IMG/VR virus record: IMGVR_UViG_3300027733_000040
Location: 1-64,000 of that record
Direction: 5' to 3' (one strand)
DNA: 64,000 nt
Origin: a virus
Part shown: piece after piece, positions 63,078-64,000 of the stretch
How the letters are laid out: the number at the start of each line of letters is the position of its first letter
Numbering within the stretch: the stretch's first letter is position 1
Program-made: the position numbers and the translations under genes
Notes under the pieces: generated by a model
Seen by the model: the letters and a program-made list of their open reading frames with translations, nothing else
The model's database searches: none
Told to the model about the DNA's origin: nothing

Positions 63078-64000
63078 ATGGCCGTATATCTATCACCTGG
63101 TGTATATCCTCGTGAAATAGACCTATCTCTGGTCGCTTCTGCCGCCGGGCCCCTTCGCCCCGCATTTATTGGTACTGCTCAAAGAGGCCCCATAAATACC
63201 CCAACGTTTATTTCTGGCGCTGAATCTGCAATTAACACTTTTGGAACACCTTTTGTAGAAAGCTATTTGATGTATGCTGTATTGGCATACATGGAAGATG
63301 GCGATTCGTGCTATATTATGCGAGTAGGTGTTGAATATTCTTCAGCTTTACCAGATAGATTACTCGACGTATGTATTGACAATACTCCTAATATGACATA
63401 TGGTTGGGGACGTATTCCAGTATTTACTGGCATCGATTACGGTAGAATTAACTTACGAAAGCCGACAGTTGCCGACCCAGTAGTATTTCACAATGCTAGC
63501 ATCTCGACACCAGTCTTTCAGAACGCTGGTGCAGAATCTACAGCCCCAGATACTGAGGCTAGTCTTGCGATTGCTGGGACATATACTGGAACATTATCTG
63601 CTACTTACGTTTTAGAAATAACTAGCGATACTAGCATTAACCTTTCGACAGACTTGTACTATATGATAAATGGTGCGACCTATCGTGTGATCGATACTTC
63701 TTATGATAGTGCTGAAGATGGTTATGTGGTCGCTTCCGGCACTTTAGCGGACGCTTCAAACACAGGCACTTCGAGTTCTTTCGTCGTGCAGGGAGCGATT
63801 TTGACTGGTGTGATTACTGTCAGTTCTGGTAGGCTAAGCACTGGAGATATGTTCCAATTCGAATTGACACCAAATAATCGAAAATTCCGAATATCAGTAG
63901 AAGGTGTAGCTCATTCCTATGATGACACAGTCGCTGTTGGAGAGTATGATAACACTGCTGATCTAGTCGATGCTTTAAATGATGCGCTTATTTCTACTGG
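63078..64000 (+). CDS. Contractile tail sheath protein, N-terminal part (runs off the right edge)
   Basis: The first 307 residues of a tail sheath protein are in the window. The start VYLSPGVYPREIDLSLV is the sheath signature, followed by RPAFIGTAQRGPINTPTFIS and a SYLMYAVLAYMEDGDSCYIMRVG segment typical of gp18-like N-terminal domains. GAGGAG precedes the ATG. No stop occurs before 64000. This is the strongest evidence that the phage has a contractile tail. Confidence 0.95.
   Translation, partial: MAVYLSPGVYPREIDLSLVASAAGPLRPAFIGTAQRGPINTPTFISGAESAINTFGTPFVESYLMYAVLAYMEDGDSCYIMRVGVEYSSALPDRLLDVCIDNTPNMTYGWGRIPVFTGIDYGRINLRKPTVADPVVFHNASISTPVFQNAGAESTAPDTEASLAIAGTYTGTLSATYVLEITSDTSINLSTDLYYMINGATYRVIDTSYDSAEDGYVVASGTLADASNTGTSSSFVVQGAILTGVITVSSGRLSTGDMFQFELTPNNRKFRISVEGVAHSYDDTVAVGEYDNTADLVDALNDALIST

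Overview
The window looks like a piece of a large, AT-rich tailed phage with a contractile tail (a large or jumbo myovirus). The support is a T4 gp18-like tail sheath gene running off the right end, a tail-completion-like gene just before it, a gp55-like late sigma factor, an SbcC/SbcD (gp46/gp47-like) recombination pair, and several giant virion-type proteins. There are no ribosomal, tRNA or host housekeeping genes. The host cannot be named from the sequence.

Layout. Positions 1-27436 are read entirely from the minus strand. They hold a DNA polymerase III alpha (DnaE) gene split into two separate genes with three small genes between them, an actin-like ATPase beside a small membrane protein, a two-domain glycosyltransferase, and three large virion-like proteins of 642, 1974 and 3575 aa. 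The last two are joined by Pro-Thr linkers, and one carries an N-terminal trypsin-like protease domain. A 550-base gap between the 3575-aa gene and sbcD contains a compact set of long-range helices, best explained as a structured plus-strand non-coding RNA. From 27460 rightward most genes are on the plus strand: an XPD/DinG-like helicase, a block of sugar and methyl transferases (29.2-35.9 kb, partly minus strand), SbcC, a NucS/EndoMS-like mismatch endonuclease, a Dps-like protein, a possible holin, an HNH nuclease and the late sigma factor. Next comes an operon of overlapping genes centred on a PurZ-type adenylosuccinate synthetase (44.8-48.7 kb). A C39-like peptidase and a 1982-aa virion protein follow. 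The right end has a PD-(D/E)XK nuclease, GDP-fucose synthase, ThyX, dUTPase and the neck/tail genes.

How the genes fit together. DnaE, SbcCD, XPD-like helicase, NucS and the RecB-like nuclease form a phage replication and repair set. ThyX, dUTPase, a nucleoside deoxyribosyltransferase-like protein, a DeoC-like protein and PurZ form a nucleotide set. The Ser in place of the catalytic Asp in PurZ suggests 2-aminoadenine (Z) synthesis. The glycan genes plus GDP-fucose synthase could decorate the Thr-rich linkers of the giant adhesins or alter the host surface. The most unusual items are the PurZ homologue, the split DnaE, the phage NucS and the structured RNA. Functions are read from motifs by eye; no database search was run.
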